NCBI RefSeq assembly: GCF_000717595.1
Contig: NZ_JNZO01000005.1
Span: forward strand, 124,001-188,000
From: Streptomyces flavochromogenes
GTDB lineage: Bacteria > Actinomycetota > Actinomycetes > Streptomycetales > Streptomycetaceae
DNA length: 64,000 nt
Reading direction: 5' to 3'
The notes below the pieces were generated by a model. It was not told the origin of the DNA, searched no databases, and saw only the letters and a list, made by a program, of their open reading frames with translations. A program made the translations under genes and the position numbers. Of the stretch, positions 39,307 to 48,545 are shown in pieces (the stretch's first letter is position 1; every line of letters begins with the position of its first letter).

Positions 39307-39924
39307 ATGGGTCAGCTCATCGCCGTGGCGGTCATCACCATTCTGGCTGTCATCAGCCCCGGCGCGGATTTCGCGATGACCGTCCGCAACAGTTATCTGT
39401 ACGGGAGGACCGCCGGTATTCTCGCGGCCGTCGGAATTGCGCTCGGCGTTCTCATCCACGTCACTTACACCATGCTGGGTGTCGGACTTCTGGTCTCCAG
39501 GACGCCGATGCTTTTCACGGCGATGAAACTCATCGGCGCCGCATATCTGGTGTACATCGGCTACAGGACGTTCGTCACCAAGGCCCAGGTGGACATCGAC
39601 CTTTCGGAGGACGGCGGCCTTTCGAAGGCCGGGGCGCTGCGCACCGGCTTTCTGACGAACGCGCTCAACCCGAAGACGATGCTGTTCGTGCTGAGCACGT
39701 ACACCCAGGTCGTCAGCGCCGACACCCCCGTCTTCCAGCAGGTCGGCTACGGCCTCTTCATGTCCTTCGCCCACCTGGTCTGGTTCGGCCTCGCGGCGGT
39801 CCTCTTCTCCAACCAGGCCCTGCGGTCCCGGCTGCTGCAGCGGCAGACCGTGCTCAACAAGGTCATCGGGGCCGTGCTGGTCGGTCTGGGCATGCTGCTG
39901 GCGCTGACGCCCGCCATGGCCTGA
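39307..39924 (+). CDS. LysE/RhtB-family amino-acid exporter
   Basis: Membrane exporter of 205 aa with about six helices. The family signature ISPGADFAMTVRNS at residues 16-29 and FLTNALNPKTMLFVLS in the middle are clear. RhtB/LysE proteins export lysine, homoserine, threonine, leucine and related amino acids by proton antiport. It is adjacent to an amino-acid dioxygenase on the same strand, suggesting efflux of the hydroxylated product. The ribosome site (GGGAAC) is weak. It ends convergent with a YbaK gene, sharing a symmetrical terminator. Confidence 0.9.
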   Translation: MGQLIAVAVITILAVISPGADFAMTVRNSYLYGRTAGILAAVGIALGVLIHVTYTMLGVGLLVSRTPMLFTAMKLIGAAYLVYIGYRTFVTKAQVDIDLSEDGGLSKAGALRTGFLTNALNPKTMLFVLSTYTQVVSADTPVFQQVGYGLFMSFAHLVWFGLAAVLFSNQALRSRLLQRQTVLNKVIGAVLVGLGMLLALTPAMA

Positions 39925-39968
39925 CCCGCCCGGTCCCCGACGGGAGAAGGCCGGTGCCGGCGGGTCAG
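39921..39968. terminator. Bidirectional terminator, exporter/YbaK2
   Basis: CTGACCCGCC (39921-39930) and GGCGGGTCAG (39959-39968) form a 10-bp stem that includes both convergent stop codons. Confidence 0.7.
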
Positions 39969-40492
39969 TCCGTCGAGACCCGCTCCACGCGCGGCTCCGC
40001 GATCGCCTTGTAGTCCTCCGACGACAGGGCGATCGAGCGGTCGAGCCGCGCGGCGTTGAAGTAGAACTCCTGGTGCGTCAACAGGTCGGGGTCCACGAGG
40101 AGTTGGAGCCGCTCGTCGAAGGCGAACGGCAGGATCGTGCCGCTCGGCGAGCCCGCGAGGTCCTCCGCGATCTCCGGGGAGGCGAAGGAGACGTACGTGC
40201 CGCCGTACAGCGCCTTCACCGCGTTCAGGTCGATCCGCCGGTCACCGGGGACGACGACCAGCGCGAAGCGCTTCTCCTTCTTGCCGATCTTCACCATGGC
40301 GATGATGCACTTGGCCGCCTCGGCGAGCGTGTGCCCCCGCAGCGCGCTGACCGCCTCGGTGCCGCCCTCGGGGGCGTGCTCGATCACCCGGTAGGCGGCT
40401 CCGCGCTCGTCCAGCAGGGCGAGCAGCTTCTCGTACGTCCCGTTGTCGGACGTCACGTCGGTCGCGGCATCGGTCACGGCGTCGGCGGTCAT
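39965..40492 (-). CDS. YbaK/PrdX-like deacylase
   Basis: Second YbaK-superfamily protein in the window, 175 aa. It shows AYRVIEHAPEGGTEAVSALRG, AAKCIIAMVKIGKKEKRFALVVVPGD with the catalytic Lys, VSFASPEIAEDLAGSPSGTI and LPFAF. This is the group acting on mischarged tRNA, distinct in length and N-terminus from the copy at 34253. AAGGAGG lies directly upstream of the ATG at 40492. It is 25 bp downstream of the ArsR-like gene on the same strand, so the two are probably one operon. Substrate tRNA unknown. Confidence 0.85.
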   Translation of the reverse strand: MTADAVTDAATDVTSDNGTYEKLLALLDERGAAYRVIEHAPEGGTEAVSALRGHTLAEAAKCIIAMVKIGKKEKRFALVVVPGDRRIDLNAVKALYGGTYVSFASPEIAEDLAGSPSGTILPFAFDERLQLLVDPDLLTHQEFYFNAARLDRSIALSSEDYKAIAEPRVERVSTD

Positions 40493-40517
40493 GGGTTCCT
40501 CCTTGTTGCGGCATGTT

Positions 40518-41609
40518 TCAAGTGGTTTCGTACGACGGCGCGTTGACCCTACGCCGGTTGTCCAGGTGCCTGAGCAGAGCGACACCCGAGGAGTCCAGTT
40601 CGTACAGCACCCGTACGCCCGCCCGGCGCCGGCGCACCACGCCCGCGGCCACCAGGGACGTGAGGTGTTCGGAGACGGTGCTCGGCGCCAGTCCGAGCGT
40701 CGCCGCCAGGTCCGAGGTCGTGGTCGGTGCGACGAGGCCGCGGACCACTCCGGCCCGGCTGCGGCCGAGCAGGATCTCGAGCCGGTCGCCGCGCGCGGGT
40801 TCGTCGGTGCCCTCGTCGGCCCGTCCGCCCGCCCGCCGCCCCGGCCGGATCTCGCAGGCCAGGACGGCGGCCCCTTCGGCCTGGTACGACACGGCCGTCA
40901 CCCCGTTCGGGGCGAAGCCCAGGAGCGACGCCCCCCGGCCGAACACCAGGGGCACCAGGACGATGCGCGAGACGTCCGTCTTCGCCGCGATCCTGCCCGG
41001 CGGCCCGGCGTGCAGCCGCAGGACGTCCCCGCGCCGCGAGATGGCCCCGTTCAGGGTGCCGAGGAGGCGGTCCGGGCCCTGGGTGGCGAGCACGCGGGCG
41101 CGGAGCAGGATGTCGTCGTCCGTGACGGTCTTCAGAGGCGCCTCGTACGGGGCGAGGGCGGCGCGTACATAGCGAGGGAGGAAGGCGCACAGGTCGGCGA
41201 TCCGCCCCCCGGGATCCGCGTACAGCGGACGCACCTCGACGGGGACGCCCTGCGGGAACCACCGCTCCAGCTCCTCGCGCACCCGGGCCGGGGACACCTC
41301 GCGGAGCGAGGCGATCTCGTCCGCCAGGTCCGGTTGCCGGGCCGAGGACGGGACGGGCAGGAGGAACGACGGCAGGGTGCCGCCGCCGGCCCGGAAGAGG
41401 TGGACGAGCCACCCCGGCAGGGTCACGTCGGCCCGCATCAGCGAACGGCGCGCCGCCCGGCCCCAGTTGGTGTACGGCCAGGGCACGAGCCCCCGGTAGG
41501 CGGCCAGCAGCCCGATGCTGCCGAACGTCTCCCACAGCCGGCTGTCGGCGATCCGAAGGGATCCGGCGTGGCTCCCGTGTTCGGACGTCGTCAACGAAAT
41601 CTCGATCAC
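40518..41609 (-). CDS. ArsR-type winged-helix regulator
   Basis: Regulator of 363 aa with a long N-terminal domain (about 1-270) and a C-terminal ArsR-like helix-turn-helix (about 280-355: LLGRSRAGVVRGLVAPTTTSDLAATLG, APSTVSEHLTSLVAAGVV). This order, DUF5937-like N-terminus then ArsR HTH, is common in Streptomyces. I chose GTG at 41609 (VIEISLTTSEHG) with GGGGGC upstream. A 16-bp palindrome lies 21 bp before the start. Downstream is the YbaK2 gene, probably cotranscribed. The regulated signal is unknown. Confidence 0.8.
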   Translation of the reverse strand: MIEISLTTSEHGSHAGSLRIADSRLWETFGSIGLLAAYRGLVPWPYTNWGRAARRSLMRADVTLPGWLVHLFRAGGGTLPSFLLPVPSSARQPDLADEIASLREVSPARVREELERWFPQGVPVEVRPLYADPGGRIADLCAFLPRYVRAALAPYEAPLKTVTDDDILLRARVLATQGPDRLLGTLNGAISRRGDVLRLHAGPPGRIAAKTDVSRIVLVPLVFGRGASLLGFAPNGVTAVSYQAEGAAVLACEIRPGRRAGGRADEGTDEPARGDRLEILLGRSRAGVVRGLVAPTTTSDLAATLGLAPSTVSEHLTSLVAAGVVRRRRAGVRVLYELDSSGVALLRHLDNRRRVNAPSYETT

Positions 41610-41629
41610 ATGCGCCCCCGTGCGCCTGG

Positions 41630-41659
41630 TCCACCGAACGGTGGAGCGGGCACACGCTA
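41630..41659 (-). promoter_or_regulatory. Promoter and operator of the ArsR-type gene
   Basis: Perfect palindrome TCCACCG-AA-CGGTGGA (41630-41645) lies just downstream of a -10-like TAGCGT (minus strand, 41659-41654). A dimeric repressor bound there would block initiation, so autorepression is likely. Confidence 0.6.
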
Positions 41660-41697
41660 GCGCCCGAATGATCACCGATCCGCGCCCCGGAAGGGCA

Positions 41698-41732
41698 GAA
41701 TGTCAGGTCGCGCCCGGAGGAATGTCAGGTCG
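41698..41732. repeat. 13-bp direct repeat upstream of the ArsR-type gene
   Basis: GAATGTCAGGTCG occurs at 41698-41710 and again at 41720-41732, 22 bp apart (two helical turns), 40-75 bp upstream of the -10 above. The spacing suits an activator bound on one face of the DNA. Confidence 0.6.
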
Positions 41733-41767
41733 GGGAGATCACGAACGGCGTTGCGGCCGGGAGCGGT

Positions 41768-42943
41768 TCACACCGCGCCGTGCACCACCGACCCGACCGC
41801 CCTCACCAGCGCCTGCGCCCGCGGATCCGCCGTCACCGTCTTGCGCATGCCGTTCGTCACGTACCCGAAGGCGATGCCGGCGTCGGGGTCGGCGAAGCCG
41901 AGCGAGCCGCCGCGGCCCGGGTGGCCGTACGAGGACGGGCCGAGGAGCGGGGAGGCCGGGCCGTGCAGCATGTGGCCGAGGCCGAAGCGGGTGCCGACCA
42001 GCAGCACCTTGTCGGCTCCCGCCGACTCCTCGGTCCGGGCGAGCGTGAGGGTGTCGGGGGTGAAGAGGCGCTCGGCGCCGTCCACGGGGCCGAGGGTGGC
42101 CGCGTAGAAGCGGGAGAGGGCGCGGGCGGTCGCCACCCCGGCGGAGCCGGGCAGTTCGGCGGCCCGGTAGACCGGGTCGTTCTCGTCGGGCGTGGGGTCG
42201 ATGACCCCGAAGGCGCGCCGCGTCAGGGACTCCGGGTTCCTGTACGCCTCGGTGACGGAGCGCTTGGGGCGGAGCTTGAGGGCGCCGCTGCCGGGCGGTT
42301 CGATCTCCTCCACGGGGCCGAGGCGGCCGACCCGGTGGGCCTCCGTGTCGGGGAGTCCGATCCACAGGTCGAGGCCGAGGGGGTCGGTGATCTCCTCGGC
42401 GACCCAGCGGCCGATCGTGCGGCCGGTGACCCGTTGGACCAGGCCGGAGAGCAGCCAGCTGAAGGTGTGGGCGTGATAGCCGTGAGCCGTGCCGGGCTCC
42501 CAGACGGGGGCCTGGGCGGCTATGGCGCGGGTCGCGGTCTCCAGGTCGACGGCCTCGGCGAGGGTGAGCGGCCGGTCCAGGACGGGGACGCCGGCGCGGT
42601 GCGCGAGCAGCTGCCGTACGGTCACGCCGTCCTTGCCCGCCGCCTTGAACTCGGGCCAGTACGCGGCGACCGGGGCGTCCAGGTCGAGCAGCCCGCGCTG
42701 GTGCAGGAGCAGGGGTGCGGCGGCGGCGACGCCCTTGGTGGCCGAGCGGACGACCTGCGCGGTGTCCTCGGTCCAGGGGGTCTCCCCGTCCACGTCGCGG
42801 GCGCCCGCCCACAGGTCGACGACCCTGACGCCGTCGTGGTGGACCGCGACGGCGGCCCCGCGCTCACCGCGCTGCTCGAAGTTGCGCAGGAACGCGTCCC
42901 TGACCGGCTCCCAGCCCGCCGCCACCGTGCCCTGGACGTCCAC
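41768..42943 (-). CDS. Beta-lactamase-fold serine hydrolase/esterase
   Basis: Cytosolic class C beta-lactamase-like hydrolase (EstB/LACTB type) of 391 aa from GTG 42943, which has AGGAG 6 nt upstream; the ATG at 42958 adds five residues. Motif SATK holds the catalytic Ser and Lys at about residue 67; Tyr is in HGYHAHTF, and the late HPGRGGS replaces the KTG box. No signal peptide, which speaks for an esterase over a wall enzyme. Neighbours do not reveal its substrate. Confidence 0.85.
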   Translation of the reverse strand: MDVQGTVAAGWEPVRDAFLRNFEQRGERGAAVAVHHDGVRVVDLWAGARDVDGETPWTEDTAQVVRSATKGVAAAAPLLLHQRGLLDLDAPVAAYWPEFKAAGKDGVTVRQLLAHRAGVPVLDRPLTLAEAVDLETATRAIAAQAPVWEPGTAHGYHAHTFSWLLSGLVQRVTGRTIGRWVAEEITDPLGLDLWIGLPDTEAHRVGRLGPVEEIEPPGSGALKLRPKRSVTEAYRNPESLTRRAFGVIDPTPDENDPVYRAAELPGSAGVATARALSRFYAATLGPVDGAERLFTPDTLTLARTEESAGADKVLLVGTRFGLGHMLHGPASPLLGPSSYGHPGRGGSLGFADPDAGIAFGYVTNGMRKTVTADPRAQALVRAVGSVVHGAV

Positions 42944-43014
42944 GTCCCACTCCTCCATCGCCGATCCGACCCCCCATGGTGCAACGCGGAGGGAGGAGGA
43001 CCGATTCCGGGGTC

Positions 43015-43784
<770 letters not shown>

Positions 43785-43788
<4 letters not shown>

Positions 43789-44546
43789 AGGGTCCATCCC
43801 AGGAGGCAGATCAGAAGTGCGGTGAGGGGGAGCGCCGCCGCGTACGTCCACTGGGCGCGGGTCGCGGTCACCTCGTCGATGACCGGCATCGTGCCCGTGT
43901 AGCCACGGCTGACCATGGCGAGGTGGACCCGCTCCCCGCGCTCGTACGAGCGGATGAAGAGCGCGCCCGCCGACTTGGCGAGGACGCCCCATTGGCGGAC
44001 GCCCCGCGCCTCGAAGCCGCGTGAGCGGCGGGCGACGGACATCCGGCGCATCTCGTCGGTGACGACATCGCCGTACCGGATCATGAACGAGGCGATCTGG
44101 ACGAGCAGCGGGGGCAGCTTCAGCCGCTGGAGGCCGAGGAGCAGCTCGCGCAGTTCGGTGGTGGAGGCGAGGAGCACGGAGGCGGCGACGCCGAGGGTGC
44201 CCTTGGCGAGGACGTTCCAGGCGCCCCACAGACCGGGGACGCTCAGCGACACCCCGAGGACGGTCGTCTGCTCCCCGGGGACCACGAAGGGCATGAGCAG
44301 CGCGAACGCGACGAACGGCACCTCGACGAGCATCCGCTTCAGCAGGAAGCCGGCCGGGACGCGGGCCTTCGCCGCCACGACCGCGAGGAGCAGCGCGTAG
44401 AGGGCGAAGGCCCAGACGGCCTCGCGGGGCGTCGAGACGACGACCACGACGAAGCCGAGGACCGCGGCCAGCTTGGTGTGCGGGGGCAGCTCGTGGACCG
44501 GCGAGTGCGCGTGCCGGTAGAGCCTGTGCGTGTGCCCCGCTCCCAT
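43785..44546 (-). CDS. cbiQ: ECF transporter transmembrane protein (NikQ/CbiQ)
   Basis: Transmembrane coupling subunit of 253 aa. About five hydrophobic helices; the two coupling motifs that contact the ATPase appear as ARRSRGFEARG and MVSRGYTG (both A/S-R-G). HTHRLYRHAHSPVHELPPHTKL at the start is His-rich, as in CbiQ of metal importers. It starts 1 nt after the upstream stop and overlaps the ATPase gene, so the three proteins are made together. Confidence 0.93.
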
Positions 44547-44547
44547 G

Positions 44548-45627
44548 TCAGGCGGTCGTTTCCGCGCGGGTACCGGGTTCCGCGTGCGCACGGCGGCGGC
44601 GGACGACCCAGAACGCTCCCGTGCCGACGGCGAGGGTCGCGCCCACGCCGATCGCGCCGGCCAGGCCGCCGGAGAGGCGGGCCGTCTCGATGCCCTTGAC
44701 GCCGTAGTCGGCGAGCGGGGAGCCGGCGGCCGCGTGGTCCTCGACCTTGCTGTCGATGCCCTTGTCGGCGGCGACCTTCTCCAGTCCGTCGGGGCTGGCG
44801 GAGGCGTAGAAGGAGACGAAGCCGGCGAGGACGAGCGCGGTGACGACACCGCCGATCCACAGCTTCTTCGCGGACCCGGCGGGGGTGGCGGCGGGCTCGG
44901 CGGCCGGGGCCGCGTCGACCAGCTCGCCGCCGACGCGCAGCTTGAGCGGGGCGGTCAGGCCGCGGGCGCCGTACACCAGGTCGGGGCGGACGGCGACGAC
45001 CGCGCCGACGGTCAGCATGGTGATGACGGCCTCGCCGATGCCGATCAGGACGTGGACGCCGACCATGGCCGTGAGGACCTTGGAGACCGGGACGTCGGTG
45101 GTGCCGCCGACCGCGTAGAGGACGGTGAAGGCGGCGGCCGCGGCCGGTACGGAGACGAGCGCGGCGACGAAGGAGGCCGCGGTCACCGAGGCACGGGTGC
45201 GGGGCAGCAGCAGGACGAGGCCGCGGAAGAGGGCGTAGGCGACGACGACCGTGACGACGCCCATGACCGTGATGTTCACGCCGAGGGCGGTGAGGCCGCC
45301 GTCGGCGAAGAGGATGCCCTGCATCAGCAGGACGACGGCGATGCAGAGGACGCCGGTCCACGGCCCGACGAGGATCGCCGCGAGCGCGCCGCCGAGGAGG
45401 TGTCCGCTGGTCCCGGCGGCGACCGGGAAGTTCAGCATCTGGACGGCGAAGATGAAGGCGGCGACGAGTCCGGCGAGCGGAGCGGTCCGCTCGCCCCCGT
45501 AGCCGGCACCGGAGGTGCCCCCGAGTTCCCGCCGTGCCCCGCGCAGGCTCACGGCGACGGCGCCGGCGGCGACGACACCGGCGGCGACCGATACGGGGGC
45601 GTTGATGAATCCGTCAGGTACATGCAC
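44548..45627 (-). CDS. cbiM: ECF substrate component CbiM fused to PDGLE/CbiN
   Basis: Metal-binding membrane component of 359 aa. It begins MHVPDGFIN from GTG 45627; the N-terminal Met-His-x-Pro-Asp-Gly is the cobalt/nickel site, His2 being the key ligand. Seven or so helices follow to about 215 (GTSGHLLGGALAAILVGPWTG is the family hallmark). After a linker, ASPDGLEKVAADKG marks the CbiN-like PDGLE domain with two more helices, so M and N are one chain. The ribosome site is poor. A Nur-type palindrome lies just upstream, making Ni2+ the likely substrate rather than Co2+. Confidence 0.92.
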   Translation of the reverse strand: MHVPDGFINAPVSVAAGVVAAGAVAVSLRGARRELGGTSGAGYGGERTAPLAGLVAAFIFAVQMLNFPVAAGTSGHLLGGALAAILVGPWTGVLCIAVVLLMQGILFADGGLTALGVNITVMGVVTVVVAYALFRGLVLLLPRTRASVTAASFVAALVSVPAAAAAFTVLYAVGGTTDVPVSKVLTAMVGVHVLIGIGEAVITMLTVGAVVAVRPDLVYGARGLTAPLKLRVGGELVDAAPAAEPAATPAGSAKKLWIGGVVTALVLAGFVSFYASASPDGLEKVAADKGIDSKVEDHAAAGSPLADYGVKGIETARLSGGLAGAIGVGATLAVGTGAFWVVRRRRAHAEPGTRAETTA

Positions 45628-45641
45628 GCCCTGAATGATGA

Positions 45642-45670
45642 GCGCTCCTGCAAAGCACTTGCAAGAGCGC
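45642..45670 (-). promoter_or_regulatory. Nur-type nickel box before the ECF operon
   Basis: TGCAA-AGCAC-TTGCA at 45649-45663 matches the published Nur box (tTGCaa, five bases, ttGCAA) of the S. coelicolor nickel regulator. The outer arms GCGCTC (45642) and GAGCGC (45665) extend it to near-perfect 12-nt symmetry. It lies 15 nt upstream of the cbiM start, where Nur with nickel would block transcription. Confidence 0.75.
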
Positions 45671-45762
45671 ACAGGTCACAGAACAGCGGCGCATGGGTCG
45701 TGCGCGCGCCGGGAAGGAGTGGGACATTAGTCGATAAGAGGACAAACGGTGAGGAGCCCCCG

Positions 45763-46173
45763 ATGGCTGCCGCAGACGATCGCGCACTCGACCACGAAGC
45801 CGCCCACCCAGTCGACCGCGACACCGACCTCGCGGTCGAGGACCACGCCAGGGGACGCATCATCAGCGACGCCCCTCTCTCCCGCCCCGTCCCCGTCGAC
45901 CTCCGCTACGACCCCGGCTTCTCGCCCGCGACCGTCCGCTTCGTCTTCCCCGGTGACGTCGAGTGGTCCTTCCCCCGCGTCCTCCTGGAGACGGGCCTGC
46001 GCGCCCCGACCCGCCGCGGCGACATAGGCGTCTGGCCCTGCGGCCGCGTCCAGACGGTCGTCGAGCTCCACAAGGACGACGGGGTGGTGACGGTCGTCCA
46101 GTTCGACACGACGGCGCTGACCCGGTTCCTGAAACACACGTATGCCGCCGGCGCGTCGATGACGACGGGCTGA
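45763..46173 (+). CDS. ssgE: SsgA-like sporulation protein, probably SsgE
   Basis: SALP-family protein of 136 aa, found only in sporulating actinomycetes; SALPs guide septation and peptidoglycan maturation in aerial hyphae. Core features: VPVDLRYDPGFSPATVRFVF, VEWSFPRVLLETGL, GDIGVWPCG, VELHKDDGVVTVVQFDTTALTRFL. GGTGAGGAG precedes the ATG at 45763. The N-terminal 30 residues are charged and variable. The position beside the Co/Ni ECF operon matches SsgE in S. coelicolor, which affects spore separation. The family is certain; the member is inferred from location. Confidence 0.88.
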   Translation: MAAADDRALDHEAAHPVDRDTDLAVEDHARGRIISDAPLSRPVPVDLRYDPGFSPATVRFVFPGDVEWSFPRVLLETGLRAPTRRGDIGVWPCGRVQTVVELHKDDGVVTVVQFDTTALTRFLKHTYAAGASMTTG

Positions 46174-46195
46174 CGGCGTACGAGAGGTGAGGTGA

Positions 46196-46251
46196 CCCCG
46201 GGGATCGAGCCCCGGGATCAGACCCTCGGGATCAGGCTCCGGGGATCAGAC
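46196..46251. repeat. GGGATC tandem repeats between ssgE and mmpL
   Basis: Four imperfect units of 13-14 nt built on CGGGATCAG (first variant CGGGGATCGAG) run from 46196 into the last codons of the MMPL gene. The first two units can also fold (CCCCGGGG with GCCCCGGG). It lies between convergent genes, so it may act as a terminator as well as a slippage-prone spot. Confidence 0.7.
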
Positions 46252-48441
46252 CTTCACGAGGTCCGGCTTCGAGCCGGGCGCCCCGTCCGCGGGAGTGTCC
46301 TTGGCGAGGCCCTCGCCCTCCACGTCCACGTTCGGCAGGATCCGGTCCAGCCACTTCGGCAGCCACCAGGCCTTGTGGCCGAGCAGCGCGAGGACGGCCG
46401 GGACGATCGCCATCCGGACCACGAAGGCGTCGAAGAGGACCGCGACGGCCAGGCCGAAGCCGATCATCTTGATCATCTGGTCCGTCATGCCGATGAAGCC
46501 GGAGAAGACCGCGATCATGATCACCGCGGCGGCGGTGACCACCCGGGCGCTGTGCTTGAAGCCGGTCACGATCGCCTCGCCGGGCCGCTCCCCGTGGACG
46601 TACGCCTCACGCATACGGGTGACGAGGAAGACCTCGTAGTCCATCGCGAGACCGAAGACGACACCCACCATGAAGATCGGCATCATCGACATGATCGGGC
46701 CGGTCTGCTCGACCCCGAAGAGGCTGCCGAGCCAGCCCCACTGGAAGACGGCGACGACCGCGCCGAGGGCCGCGACCACCGAGAGCAGGAAGCCGAGGGC
46801 CGCCTTCAGCGGGACGAGGATCGAGCGGAAGACCACGGTCAGGAGCAGGAAGGCCAGGCCGACGACGAGGGCCAGGTACGGCACCAGGGCGTCGTTCATC
46901 TTCTGCGAGAAGTCGATGTTCATCGCGGTGGCGCCGGTGACGAGGACGTCGTCGCCGGTGGCGTTCCGGATGTCGTGGACGAGGGTCTCGGTGGCGCCGG
47001 AGGACGGGCGGTCCTTCGGGACCACGGTGATCATCGCCGCGTCGCCGGCCTTGTTCGGGGTCGCCGGGGTGACGGCGGCCCAGCCCTGGAGGTCCTTGAT
47101 GGTGGAGACCGTCTTGTCGGCGGTCGCCTTGTCGCCGTCCACGACGACGAGCAGCGGGCCGTTGAAGCCGGGTCCGAAGCCGTCCGAGAGGGCGTCGTAG
47201 GCCCGGCGCTCGGTGGTGGAGGTCGGCTTGACGCCGTCGTCCGGGAGGCCCATCTCCAGGGAGGCGGCGGGCAGCGCGATCGCGCCGAGGCCGAGCACGC
47301 CGATCAGCAGCACCATGACGGGGCGACGGATGACGAAGCGGGCCCAGCGGGTGCCGCCGTTCGGCTTCTCGCTCTTCGCGCTCCCGGTGGCGCCGCCCTC
47401 GGCACCGGCCTTCGCGGCCTTGCGCTGCTTGCGGCCGATGACCTTGTCGCCGGCGAAGCCGAGCAGGGCGGGGATCAGGGTGAGCGCGATCAGTACGGCG
47501 ATCACGACCGTGCCCGCGGCGGCGAAGCCCATCTTCGTCAGCATCGGGATGTTGACGACGGCCAGGCCCACCAGGGCGATGACGACGGTGAGTCCGGCGA
47601 AGACGACGGCGGAGCCCGCCGTGCCGACCGCGCGGCCCGCGGCGTCCTCCTTCTCGCGGCCTTCGGCCAGCTCCGCGCGGTAGCGGGAGACGATGAAGAG
47701 GGCGTAGTCGATGCCGACCGCGAGGCCGATCATCATCGCGAGGGTGGAGGTGGTGGAGCCGAGGTCCAGGACGTTCGCGAGCGCGGTGATCGACGAGACG
47801 CCGATGCCGACGCCGATGATCGCCGTGAGCAGCGGAAGTCCGGCCGCGACGAGCGAACCGAAGGTCAGGACCAGGACGATGCCGGCGATGACGACGCCGA
47901 CGATCTCGCCCGAGCCGGTCTCCGGCATGGTCTGGAGGGCGTCACCGCCGACCTCGACGGTCAGTCCCTTGCCCTGCGCGTTGTGTCCGGCCTGGGTCAG
48001 CGCCTCGCGCGTCTCGTCGGTCAGCTCCATCGCGTTGACCTTGTAGGCGACGGAGACGTAGGCGGTGGAGCCGTTCTGGGAGACGGCCTGCCCGGTGTAC
48101 GGGTCGGTGACCGAGACGATCTGGTCCGAGCCGGACTTCAGGGCGGCGACGGTCTCCTCGACGACGGCCTTGTGCGCCGGGTCGGTCATCTTCTGGCCCT
48201 CGGGGGCCTTGAAGACGACGCGGGCGGTGGCTCCGTCGGCTCCGGCGCCCGGGAAGCGCTCTTCGAGCAGGTCGAAGGCGCGCTGGGCCTCGGTGCCGGG
48301 GATCGAGAAGGAGCTGGAGGTCGCGACGGGCGCGGTGGCGGCGCCGATCCCGGCGACCGCCAGGAGGGCCACCCACAGGAGGGCGACGAGCCGTCGGCGC
48401 CGGAAGGCGGAACGGCCCAACTTGTACAGGAACGTGGCCAC
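46246..48441 (-). CDS. MMPL-family exporter
   Basis: RND-superfamily membrane protein of 731 aa with twelve helices in two halves. Each half has an extracytoplasmic loop, and the hallmark sequences AMMIGLAVGIDYALFIVSRYR and IFMVGVVFGLAMDYEVFLVTRMRE carry the proton-relay Asp/Tyr pairs. MMPL proteins in actinomycetes export lipids, siderophores or antibiotics. I chose GTG 48441 (VATFLYKLGR) with GGGAG 9 nt before. It is downstream of a TetR gene on the same strand, the usual repressor-pump pair. Substrate unknown. Confidence 0.92.
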   Translation of the reverse strand: MATFLYKLGRSAFRRRRLVALLWVALLAVAGIGAATAPVATSSSFSIPGTEAQRAFDLLEERFPGAGADGATARVVFKAPEGQKMTDPAHKAVVEETVAALKSGSDQIVSVTDPYTGQAVSQNGSTAYVSVAYKVNAMELTDETREALTQAGHNAQGKGLTVEVGGDALQTMPETGSGEIVGVVIAGIVLVLTFGSLVAAGLPLLTAIIGVGIGVSSITALANVLDLGSTTSTLAMMIGLAVGIDYALFIVSRYRAELAEGREKEDAAGRAVGTAGSAVVFAGLTVVIALVGLAVVNIPMLTKMGFAAAGTVVIAVLIALTLIPALLGFAGDKVIGRKQRKAAKAGAEGGATGSAKSEKPNGGTRWARFVIRRPVMVLLIGVLGLGAIALPAASLEMGLPDDGVKPTSTTERRAYDALSDGFGPGFNGPLLVVVDGDKATADKTVSTIKDLQGWAAVTPATPNKAGDAAMITVVPKDRPSSGATETLVHDIRNATGDDVLVTGATAMNIDFSQKMNDALVPYLALVVGLAFLLLTVVFRSILVPLKAALGFLLSVVAALGAVVAVFQWGWLGSLFGVEQTGPIMSMMPIFMVGVVFGLAMDYEVFLVTRMREAYVHGERPGEAIVTGFKHSARVVTAAAVIMIAVFSGFIGMTDQMIKMIGFGLAVAVLFDAFVVRMAIVPAVLALLGHKAWWLPKWLDRILPNVDVEGEGLAKDTPADGAPGSKPDLVKV

Positions 48442-48545
48442 GGGGGCGTACTCCCATTTCGTGGTGGGACAGGGCATGGGGAGCCGGCCCGACGGCGTGA
48501 GCGGTTCGACGTCAGGTGGAGCGGGCGGAGCGGGTGCTGCTGGGG

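Noticed and set aside
44530..45762. Upstream extension of the ssgE frame and antisense frame over cbiM
   Set aside because: The extension is a shadow of cbiM; a good ribosome site supports the ATG at 45763.
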